DNA of 12,072 nucleotides from Actinomycetes bacterium (GTDB taxonomy: Bacteria > Actinomycetota > Acidimicrobiia > Spongiisociales > UBA5794). A program made the translations under genes and the position numbers. Positions 1 through 5,886 of this stretch are shown in pieces; the first letter of the stretch is position 1, and each line of letters begins with the position of its first letter. The notes beneath the pieces were generated by a model that did not search any database, had not been told where the DNA came from, and saw nothing but the letters and a program-made list of their open reading frames with translations. The stretch is taken from NCBI GenBank assembly GCA_024275815.1, contig JAJRYI010000385.1, positions 1 to 12,072 of the forward strand, written 5' to 3'.

Positions 1-1
1 C

Positions 2-112
2 ACACCCGGTGACATCGGCAACGCCGCGCTGTTCTTCGCTGCCGATGAGTCGTCGTACGTCACGGGACAGACGCTCTACGTGTGTGGCGGCAGAAGTCTC
101 GGCGCTGGTTGA
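2..112 (+). CDS. Short-chain dehydrogenase/reductase, C-terminal fragment (5' end outside window)
   Basis: Only the last 36 residues are present, open to the left edge. They read TPGDIGNAALFFAADES, then SYVTGQTLYVCGG, and stop at TGA 110-112. This is the C-terminal signature of classical NAD(P)-dependent SDR oxidoreductases (P-x-D-I-A/G-N-x-x-x-F-x-A-S/A-D-E, then Y-x-T-G-Q-x-L-x-V-x-G-G), which line the substrate pocket and the tetramer interface. The catalytic Ser-Tyr-Lys and the Rossmann glycines lie outside the window, so the substrate cannot be judged. The next gene starts 16 bp downstream on the same strand, so the two are probably co-transcribed and may act in one pathway. Confidence 0.85.
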   Translation, partial: TPGDIGNAALFFAADESSYVTGQTLYVCGGRSLGAG

Positions 113-128
113 TGGATAGGACGTCACC

Positions 129-1400
129 ATGGGCATGACCCAGGCCGAGAAGATCCTTGCACGCGCCTCTGGCAGGGAGACCGTCACAGCAGGCGAGTTC
201 GTCGTCGGGGAGATCGACCTCGCGTTGCTCCACGACATCTTCGCAGCAGGTGTGTTCGACATGCTTGTCGACGTCGGGGTCGACGACGTCTTCGATCCGG
301 GCAAGACCGTCGTCGTGGTCGACCACCTGGTTCCGGCTCCATCAGCGGAAGCTGCGGCGATCCATCAACGGATCCGTGACCACGTTGCCCGCCTCGGCAT
401 CGAGTCTTTCTACGACTCAGGCCAGGGGATCTGTCATCAACTGCTCCCCGAGAACGGGCACATCCGGCCCGGGGCGCTCGTCGTTGGGACGGACTCGCAC
501 ACGACGACCTATGGTGCACTCGGTGCCGGGGGAACCGGGATCGGCACGTCGGACATGGTCTACGCCCTTGCAACGGGACGGCTCTGGTTCCGGGTACCTG
601 AGACGATTCGGTTCGTCTTCAGCGGTGAGCTCCAGCCGAGCGTCACCTGGAAGGACGTCATCTTGTACCTCGCCGGGCGGTTCGGTGCAGACGCTGCGCA
701 GTACAAAGCGATGGAGTTCGGTGGCGACGGTGCATCGCGTGCCGACATGTCCAGCCGACTGACCGTGTCCAACATGGCGGTCGAGATGGGGGCCAAGTTC
801 GGCTTGTTCGCTGCAGACGAAGTGACCGATGCCTACCTCCTCGATCACGGAGGAGTCGGCTGTGACCCGTTCGGTCCCGACGACGACGCTGTATATGAGG
901 CGGTGCACGAGATCTCTCTGGCCGATCTTGCTCCCCAGATAGCGATGCCGAGCGAGGTCGACAACGTCTCCCCGGTAGGCGACGCGGCGGGCCTTGCCAT
1001 CAACCAAGCGTTCCTCGGATCGTGCACGAACGGGCGCATCGAAGATCTACGGGCTGCTGCCGAGGTGCTCGAAGGCCGCCACATCGCCCCCGGTGTGCGC
1101 CTGCTGGTCGTGCCCGCCTCACGCAGCGTCATGAAGGAAGCCATGGACACCGGTGTCCTGGCAACCCTCGTCGATGCAGGAGCGTCGGTGCTTGCACCTG
1201 GCTGCGGGCCGTGCTTCGGTGGCCACGGCGGCCTCATGGGGCCGGGGGAGCGCTGCATCGGCACACACAACCGCAACTTCATAGGCCGGATGGGGAGTGC
1301 TGAGGCTGAGATCTTCCTCGCGTCCCCTGCAACGGTTGCCGCCTCGGCGCTCATGGGAGTGATCGCCGACCCACGAGAGGTAGAGGTCAAAGATGCCTGA
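129..1400 (+). CDS. Aconitase-superfamily hydro-lyase large subunit (LeuC / 3-isopropylmalate dehydratase-like)
   Basis: A 423-residue protein, the length of the short archaeal-type LeuC/homoaconitase large subunits. These bind a [4Fe-4S] cluster and, with a separate small subunit, isomerise or dehydrate 2- or 3-hydroxy acids in the cytoplasm. The three cluster cysteines are visible: C299 in GSCTNGR, and C359 and C362 in GCGPC. The substrate/active-site block GTDSHTTTYGALGAGGTG starts at residue 120. The start MGMTQAEKIL matches the family and has a weak GGATAGG ribosome site 8 nt upstream. It overlaps the small-subunit gene by 8 bp, so translation is coupled. The segment after the cysteines (GERCIGTHNRNFIGRMG) has GTH where many LeuC have STS/STT. 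Leucine biosynthesis is the default reading, but homoaconitase-like or 2,3-dimethylmalate-dehydratase-like activity is also possible. The superfamily call is firm and the substrate is not. Confidence 0.92.
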   Translation: MGMTQAEKILARASGRETVTAGEFVVGEIDLALLHDIFAAGVFDMLVDVGVDDVFDPGKTVVVVDHLVPAPSAEAAAIHQRIRDHVARLGIESFYDSGQGICHQLLPENGHIRPGALVVGTDSHTTTYGALGAGGTGIGTSDMVYALATGRLWFRVPETIRFVFSGELQPSVTWKDVILYLAGRFGADAAQYKAMEFGGDGASRADMSSRLTVSNMAVEMGAKFGLFAADEVTDAYLLDHGGVGCDPFGPDDDAVYEAVHEISLADLAPQIAMPSEVDNVSPVGDAAGLAINQAFLGSCTNGRIEDLRAAAEVLEGRHIAPGVRLLVVPASRSVMKEAMDTGVLATLVDAGASVLAPGCGPCFGGHGGLMGPGERCIGTHNRNFIGRMGSAEAEIFLASPATVAASALMGVIADPREVEVKDA

Positions 1401-1899
1401 CGAGACCATGGTCGGCCGGGTGTGGAAGTTCGACAACGACATCAGCACAGATGTGCTGTCGCCGGGACAGTACGCCGTGGCCCCCCTCGAGGTGCGAAAG
1501 CTCCACGTTCTCGAGTCGGTGAACCCGTCCTTCGCGCAGGAGTGCCAGCCCGGTGACATCGTGATATCGGGCACGAACTTCGGTTGCGGGTCATCTCGGG
1601 AGACGGCACCCGAGAACCTCAAAGCGGTCGGTGTCGCCTGTGTGGTCGCCGAGTCGCTTGCACGGATCTTCATGAGGAACGCCGTGGCGGTCGGGTTGCC
1701 GGTGATCGTCTGTGTGGGGGTCCACGATGCTTTCGAGGACGGGCACGAGATCGAGGTCGATCTTGCAACGGGACGCGTGCGTAACGTCACCACAGGCGTC
1801 GAACTCCAGGGTGATTCGCTCCCCGAAGAGATGCGTGGGATACTCGCTGCAGGAGGGATCCTGGAGGTTCTGCGAGCTCAAGGCGGTAGGGGAACCTGA
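1393..1899 (+). CDS. Aconitase-superfamily hydro-lyase small subunit (LeuD-like)
   Basis: A 168-residue swivel-domain subunit, the usual length for stand-alone LeuD/HACN small subunits. It supplies the active-site serine/arginine loop GTNFGCGSSRE at residues 60-70 and the later FMRNAVAVGLPVI segment. The start ATG 1393 lies inside the end of the large-subunit gene (8 bp overlap); ATG 1408 (MVGRVWKF) is a possible alternative start. The loop that follows the conserved D-x-D/S-T-D motif, normally like DTDxIIPARYL, reads DISTDVLSPGQYAVAP (residues 16-31), so the usual Y-L-R/N is Y-A-V. This loop helps separate isopropylmalate from homoaconitate enzymes in characterised homologues, so the atypical sequence leaves the substrate open. 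It works as a heterodimer or heterotetramer with the gene just upstream. Confidence 0.9.
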   Translation: MPDETMVGRVWKFDNDISTDVLSPGQYAVAPLEVRKLHVLESVNPSFAQECQPGDIVISGTNFGCGSSRETAPENLKAVGVACVVAESLARIFMRNAVAVGLPVIVCVGVHDAFEDGHEIEVDLATGRVRNVTTGVELQGDSLPEEMRGILAAGGILEVLRAQGGRGT

Positions 1900-1909
1900 C
1901 GGATACCCC

Positions 1910-1939
1910 TTGACGCATCTCTCTGTGCGTCCGTACAGT
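1910..1939 (+). promoter_or_regulatory. Sigma-70-type promoter of the PAS-LuxR gene
   Basis: A -35 TTGACG (1910-1915) and a -10 TACAGT (1934-1939) are separated by 18 bp. Only 11 nt lie between the -10 and ATG 1951, so the mRNA leader would be about 5 nt and holds no Shine-Dalgarno. This makes the regulator a separate, nearly leaderless transcription unit although it begins only 51 bp after the LeuD-like gene. Confidence 0.65.
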
Positions 1940-1950
1940 TCGGGGCACCC

Positions 1951-2619
1951 ATGGCCAGTGTCACAGCGATCGAACCAGGAATCGAAGGATCTCTCGTCGC
2001 GCTCCTCGACGTGATGGGGAGAACCGCGGACGCGATGGTCGCGATCGGTCCGGATCTCCGTGTCATCGCGTGGAACGATGCAGCCACGGACCTGCTGGGG
2101 TACGCGCCGAACGAGGCACTCGGCCGGCCGTGCCATGAGATCCTCTGCTGGCGGGACCGCTGCGGTGATTCCGTGTGCGAGGGCGTGTGCCCGGCATCCG
2201 AGATCGGCGGCGACGACGAGGTGATCGGCACGAAAGAGGTACTCGGCAAGTCTGCGTCCGGGGCCACGCTGTGGTTGAGTGCATCGACCATCGTCCCCCC
2301 GATCGAGATGCGGGACGAGTGCCGTCTCGTGCATCTCATCAGGGAGGTCTCGTTCCCTCCCGAACTCGAACGACTCGTCGTCGAGCGCCTCGGCGGGCGT
2401 TTACCAGCGACGGTCGGGGCCAACGAGCATCTTGCAGTGCTCACCCCACGCGAACGTGACGTCCTCGGGCTGCTCACCGAAGGTCTCGACGGCTCGGCGA
2501 TCGCAGAGCAGCTGTACCTGTCGCCTGCAACGGTGCGCAACCACATCCAACACATCTTGACGAAACTCGGTGTGCACAGCCGCGTCGAAGCGGTGGCGTT
2601 CGCCCTGCGTCGGACCTAG
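1951..2619 (+). CDS. PAS domain / LuxR-type HTH transcriptional regulator with cysteine-rich PAS insert
   Basis: A 222-residue two-domain regulator. Residues about 15-125 form a PAS sensor: DAMVAIGPDLRVIAWNDAATDLLGY followed by the typical EALGRPCHEIL turn. Residues 164-221 form a GerE/LuxR helix-turn-helix, LTPRERDVLGLL through SPATVRNHIQHILTKLGVHSR, which binds DNA. There is no receiver domain or membrane segment, so the PAS would sense a cytoplasmic signal directly. Five cysteines are clustered in the PAS (C61, C66, C71, C76, C80), a pattern seen in other PAS regulators with an insert of the C-x4-C...C-x3-C type; a metal or redox centre there is an inference. The gene is convergent with a hemerythrin-like gene 9 bp away. 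The targets are not visible from the sequence. Confidence 0.9.
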   Translation: MASVTAIEPGIEGSLVALLDVMGRTADAMVAIGPDLRVIAWNDAATDLLGYAPNEALGRPCHEILCWRDRCGDSVCEGVCPASEIGGDDEVIGTKEVLGKSASGATLWLSASTIVPPIEMRDECRLVHLIREVSFPPELERLVVERLGGRLPATVGANEHLAVLTPRERDVLGLLTEGLDGSAIAEQLYLSPATVRNHIQHILTKLGVHSRVEAVAFALRRT

Positions 2620-2628
2620 CACCCCGGC

Positions 2629-3195
2629 TCAGCCGCGTCCCAGGATCCCTGCTGCGAGATCCTCGAGTTCCTCTTTGGATCGTCCCTCGAAGCGACGACT
2701 ACAGGTTGCGTCGTACTGCGCACATAGATCCTTGCACTCGGGACCCACGATCATCCCGTCGGCCATGTTGAAGAGAACGTCGTTCTCCTTGCCGATGTGC
2801 GCGGTGATCAGCCCGATGAACCCCTCTGCACCGTCTCTCAACGCCGTGTTCGCCTCATCGTCCCCGGTGCGAGCGCCATCGATCGACGCTGCCATTGCAC
2901 GGACGAAGACCCGTCCCTGTTCATGCTCGTAGAGCATCACCGCGATCGGTCCCGAGTCTTGAGGGAGGCCCGCCTTGATGAGTTCCGGGAACAGCAGATC
3001 CTCCTCCTTGCCGTGGTGGCACGCGTCGGCGAAGAGTTGGAAGAAGGTGATGCACTGCTCGACGGTGTCGTAGTTCAGTGGTATCCCGTTCGACTCATCG
3101 TCGAGCATTCGCCCGAGCCTATGGGCGACCTCGAGGATGAGACGGTGCTCGTCTCGCAGCACACCCGTTGAAGTGGTTTCATGTCCGTTGTCCAT
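2629..3195 (-). CDS. Hemerythrin-like HHE-domain protein
   Basis: A 188-residue protein with the four-helix-bundle hemerythrin ligand pattern: DEHRLI (H17), ACHHGKEEDLLFPEL (H60/H61, E64/E65), LYEHEQGR (H91) and HIGKENDVLF (H133, E137). Such domains bind a di-iron site and act in O2, NO or peroxide sensing, iron handling or stress repair. I place the start at ATG 3195 rather than the in-frame TTG 3204, because a TACGTT -10 hexamer (3208-3203) lies exactly 7 nt before this ATG, matching the leaderless pattern of neighbouring genes. The C-terminus adds three cysteines, C154-x3-C158-x6-C165, outside the core fold; they may bind metal or a cluster. It ends 9 bp from the convergent PAS-LuxR gene. 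Confidence 0.9.
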   Translation of the reverse strand: MDNGHETTSTGVLRDEHRLILEVAHRLGRMLDDESNGIPLNYDTVEQCITFFQLFADACHHGKEEDLLFPELIKAGLPQDSGPIAVMLYEHEQGRVFVRAMAASIDGARTGDDEANTALRDGAEGFIGLITAHIGKENDVLFNMADGMIVGPECKDLCAQYDATCSRRFEGRSKEELEDLAAGILGRG

Positions 3196-3202
3196 GTTCG
3201 AC

Positions 3203-3208
3203 AACGTA
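3203..3208 (-). promoter_or_regulatory. -10 element of the hemerythrin gene (leaderless)
   Basis: TACGTT on the minus strand (3208 to 3203), followed by 7 nt and then ATG 3195. The transcript would start at or next to the start codon. There is no Shine-Dalgarno and no clear -35. The site decides the start choice for the hemerythrin gene. Confidence 0.5.
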
Positions 3209-3294
3209 GCACGGTGTCAGGCCGTGAGTTCGCCAACCGGGTGATGGCGATCGTGGCGTCTCGAGCGAATCGAGGGCGGTCCTGGATGATGTCC

Positions 3295-3300
3295 TACACT
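3295..3300 (+). promoter_or_regulatory. -10 element of the esterase lipoprotein gene (leaderless)
   Basis: TACACT at 3295-3300, then 7 nt, then the GTG start at 3308. There is no Shine-Dalgarno and no convincing -35. The gene is divergent from hemerythrin, with the two start codons 112 bp apart. Confidence 0.5.
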
Positions 3301-3307
3301 CGCCTGC

Positions 3308-4390
3308 GTGGCACGTTGGTTCGTTCTCGGCGCAGCGATCGCTCTGGTTGCAGCCGCGTGTGCGTCGCCAGACACGCCATCTCCCCCAGCGACGGTTCCG
3401 GTCACTTCACCGATCAACGACGTGTGGAGCCCGACGGCAGACCCGTGCGTCACCGCTGGTGCGTCGGCTTCGTGCCCCCTCGAGGGATACCCCGAGCGCC
3501 CCTACGAGGTGTTCGTCCCTGCCTCGTACCGCCCCGACGAGCCGATCCCGGTCATCGTGGCGTTCCACGGTGGCGGAGGATCATCGCAGAGTGCGATGAC
3601 GATGAGTTGTCCGAACGGCGACGTCGAAGATCCCGGGTGCCTCCACGGTGTTGGGGACCGAGAAGGATTCGTGACCGTCTATCCGAACGGCACGGGCTTT
3701 CTTCCCCTCAAGAGGCTCCGCACCTGGAACGCTGGGGGAGGGTCCGACGGATGGAACTGTGCTTCTGGAAAGGCGTGCGAGCGGAACATCGATGACGTCG
3801 CGTACGTTGGTCGGGTGATCGAGAGCCTGGGAGAGTGGCTCAACATCGACCGGAGCCGGATCTACGCCACGGGCCTGTCCAACGGTGCGGCGTTCAGCCA
3901 CCGGCTCGCCTGTGAACGATCCGGGACGTTCGCTGCGATCGCAGCCGTTGCTGGATCCAATCAGTTCTCCACCGGTTCGCCGTGCGAACCGGAACGTCCC
4001 GTGGCGGTGATGCAGGTTCACGGTACCGACGACCCGTGCTGGGGGTACGAGACATCTGATGCTCGCTGCATCGGCAACGCCGGAGTCAAGCTCGGTGCGC
4101 TCGAGAGTGTCACAGGATGGGCGAAGAGGAACGACTGCAGTGACGAACCACAGGTTGGCGACCTTCCCGATCCCCTCGATGACGCAGCACGTACGATCGC
4201 TACCAGGTGGACGGGTTGTGCCGGGGGAGTCGAAGTGGTGCTGCTCACGGTTCAGGGAGGTGGGCACACCTGGCCGAGCGGGAGCCCCGCGCTATCACCG
4301 GACCGGGTGGGACGCGTGACCGGCGACTGGGGAAGCGAGGAGCTATGGGCGTTTCTCAGCAGGTTCGCTCTCGGAGAGACCAGCCGGTGA
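3308..4390 (+). CDS. Secreted lipoprotein esterase, PHB depolymerase / LpqC family (alpha/beta hydrolase)
   Basis: A 360-residue exported alpha/beta hydrolase. The N-terminus has arginine at residue 3, a hydrophobic stretch and the lipobox VAAAC (C18), then a Ser/Pro/Thr-rich linker, so it should be lipid-anchored outside the membrane. An oxyanion loop HGGGGS starts at H87. The nucleophile is S191 in GLSNGA, the acid is D241 or D242 in HGTDD, and the catalytic histidine is H320 in GGGHTWP, a hallmark of the poly(3-hydroxybutyrate) depolymerase/feruloyl-esterase (CE1, LpqC) group. Extra cysteine pairs suggest disulfides. The GTG start at 3308 fits both the signal peptide and the -10 site. The likely substrate is an extracellular ester such as a polyhydroxyalkanoate or feruloyl/acetyl-xylan ester, and the sequence alone cannot choose between them. 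Confidence 0.9.
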   Translation: MARWFVLGAAIALVAAACASPDTPSPPATVPVTSPINDVWSPTADPCVTAGASASCPLEGYPERPYEVFVPASYRPDEPIPVIVAFHGGGGSSQSAMTMSCPNGDVEDPGCLHGVGDREGFVTVYPNGTGFLPLKRLRTWNAGGGSDGWNCASGKACERNIDDVAYVGRVIESLGEWLNIDRSRIYATGLSNGAAFSHRLACERSGTFAAIAAVAGSNQFSTGSPCEPERPVAVMQVHGTDDPCWGYETSDARCIGNAGVKLGALESVTGWAKRNDCSDEPQVGDLPDPLDDAARTIATRWTGCAGGVEVVLLTVQGGGHTWPSGSPALSPDRVGRVTGDWGSEELWAFLSRFALGETSR

Positions 4391-4408
4391 AACGTCTTCG
4401 AAGCCCCG

Positions 4409-5272
4409 TCAGAGGGCGGTATCGGGCGGATCCTGATCCGGCTGGGACCCCCACCACATCGTGAGCTGTGGGAACGCGAACTCGATGTCGTTCGCACGCA
4501 TGGCTTCGGCGATCGAGAGCGCAGAAGCGTGGATGGCGGCACGTTCGTCGAGGACGCCCGGCAGGTGCCAGAACCTCGCGACGATCGTGATGCCCGAGTC
4601 ATCGAACGACGCGACCTGGACGACCGGTGCAGGGTCGTCGACAACACCGTCGGCGGAGCACAGTGCGTCGTCGATCACCGACGTTGCGAATGCGAGGTCG
4701 GTGCCGTAGATCACACTCACATCGAGTCTCGACATCCGGTGTTCATGTTTCGTGAGGTTCGTTATCGGGTTCCTCAGCACCATCGCGTTGGGTACGAGAA
4801 CCTGTCGTCCATCGATCGTGTCGATGACCACCACTCTCGAGTTCACCTCACGCACGTGTCCCGTGACATCACCCGTCACTATCTGGTCGCCGGGCACGAA
4901 GGGGGTCCTTGCCTGGAGGGTGACGCCTGCACCGAAGTTCTCGAGCAGAACCCGGCCGCTGACGACCCCGACGACTCCGAGCATCAAGATCGCGAGCCAG
5001 ATCGGCGCGAGGTTGAACCCGACGAGCGACAGAGCGATGATGACAGAGAGCGAGACCACGGTCCACAAGACGACTGTGCCGAAGAGGTCGATGAGGTTCG
5101 GAGCCAACCCCGAGCGCTTCCCGTATCGGCGAATCAGAACACGGCTCAGCCGGCCGACGATCACCCCGGCGACGACGGACACAACGGCGAAGAAGGGGTC
5201 CCAGGGACTCACCGTGGACACGTCGATGAGTTCATCGATCTGTCCGATGTCTACCAACTGAGCGAACGGCAT
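4409..5272 (-). CDS. MscS-family small-conductance mechanosensitive channel
   Basis: A 287-residue inner-membrane channel that opens under membrane tension to release solutes during hypo-osmotic shock. Three membrane segments lie near residues 27-46, 62-85 and 90-112; the last is the pore helix with Gly/Ala/Val small residues. They are followed by the MscS beta domain, with PFVPGDQI (124-131), GHVREVNSRVVVIDTIDGRQVLVPN and NPITN (168-172). A C-terminal alpha/beta domain ends near residue 270. I choose ATG 5272 over the in-frame ATG 5293, because a perfect GGAGG (5281-5277) lies 4 nt upstream of it. It is the third gene of an operon, 59 bp after the selenoprotein redoxin. The 18 bp to the convergent esterase gene contain only a short CTTCGAAG palindrome. 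Confidence 0.93.
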   Translation of the reverse strand: MPFAQLVDIGQIDELIDVSTVSPWDPFFAVVSVVAGVIVGRLSRVLIRRYGKRSGLAPNLIDLFGTVVLWTVVSLSVIIALSLVGFNLAPIWLAILMLGVVGVVSGRVLLENFGAGVTLQARTPFVPGDQIVTGDVTGHVREVNSRVVVIDTIDGRQVLVPNAMVLRNPITNLTKHEHRMSRLDVSVIYGTDLAFATSVIDDALCSADGVVDDPAPVVQVASFDDSGITIVARFWHLPGVLDERAAIHASALSIAEAMRANDIEFAFPQLTMWWGSQPDQDPPDTAL

Positions 5273-5331
5273 GTTTCCTCCGAGCGGGAGCATGGTGCAC
5301 CGGCACCCGAAACGCTATCAGCCTTCGGCGC

Positions 5332-5886
5332 TCAGGTGCCGATCGTCTCGTCGAGCGCTGTGAGCACCTCGTCGAGCGGCGGATAGTCCGCAATCCCGGT
5401 ACCTCGATAGAGGTACGTGAGGGAACCCGCTGCGTCGAGCACCATGATGGCGGGCAATGTGGCGTAGCTCTGGGTGACTTTTCCCTGGCGACGGTGACGT
5501 GTCAACGCCGAGAGGTACTTCCACCACGCTGTGAAGTCGAAGAGGAACTCCCACAGGGACTGTTCGCCGAGTTCGAGCCGCTCGGACAGGGTGTGATCGC
5601 GGTCGAGGTAGAGGTCGAAGGGGATCGACGTCTCCATCAGGTGGGTGGCCTGGTAGTCGGCTGCTGGAGCTACGCCGATGACGTCACCGCCCCGCTCGAC
5701 GATGTCTGGATGGGCTGTCGCCAACTGCGCCAGCATGTCGAGGCACCCCGCTCAGCCGTAGTACCTCGCGAGGATGACGATGGTGGGCACCTCGATGCGG
5801 TTTCGCAGCACGACGGTGTCACGGTCCGGCGTCGTGAGAGCGATGTCTGCAATCGACGTCGACGGGGGCGACTGGGCCACTGGCAC
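5332..5886 (-). CDS. Selenocysteine-containing AhpC/TSA-like (peroxiredoxin-like) redoxin, in-frame UGA = Sec45
   Basis: Read through one in-frame TGA (5754-5752), this is a 184-residue thioredoxin-fold protein. Its N-terminal beta strands read ADIALTTPDRDTVVLRN and then PTIVILARYYG, the active site is U45-A-G-C48 followed by LDMLAQL, and the C-terminal strand pair is AIMVLDAAGSLTYLYRG. This is the order of AhpC/TSA-type redoxins and SelU-like proteins, whose redox motif is CxxC or UxxC at the same place. The family reduces peroxides or disulfides with thiol donors. The start is GTG 5886, directly after the transporter's TGA, with GAGGTG (5898-5893) as ribosome site. A SECIS-like hairpin follows the UGA. 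A start at ATG 5736 would give 134 residues without the first strands or any redox residue. The selA/B/C/D genes are not in this window. A sequencing error in a Cys codon is the main alternative. Confidence 0.82.
5714..5734 (-). promoter_or_regulatory. Bacterial SECIS-like hairpin downstream of the Sec UGA
   Basis: The mRNA segment from 5734 to 5714 folds as GCUG / G·A mismatch / CGC, then loop AGUUG, then GCG / CAGC: 4 pairs, one mismatch, 3 pairs and a 5-nt loop. The hairpin begins 17 nt after the UGA, and the loop G is 27 nt after it. Known bacterial SECIS elements lie inside the coding region just behind the UGA, with a short apical loop carrying a G (often followed by U) in its first two positions, about 16-37 nt away. 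This fits on all counts. It would bind SelB carrying Sec-tRNA. Confidence 0.72.

Noticed and set aside
5332..5736. A 134-residue redoxin starting at ATG 5736
   Set aside because: It lacks the first beta strands and the redox residues, and has no ribosome site of its own. The coding signal continues upstream through the UGA to GTG 5886.
5752..5754. The redoxin as a pseudogene with a nonsense mutation
   Set aside because: Both sides of the UGA are intact and family-like, the UGA is precisely at the redox Cys position, and a SECIS-type hairpin follows. It cannot be fully excluded without the rest of the genome.
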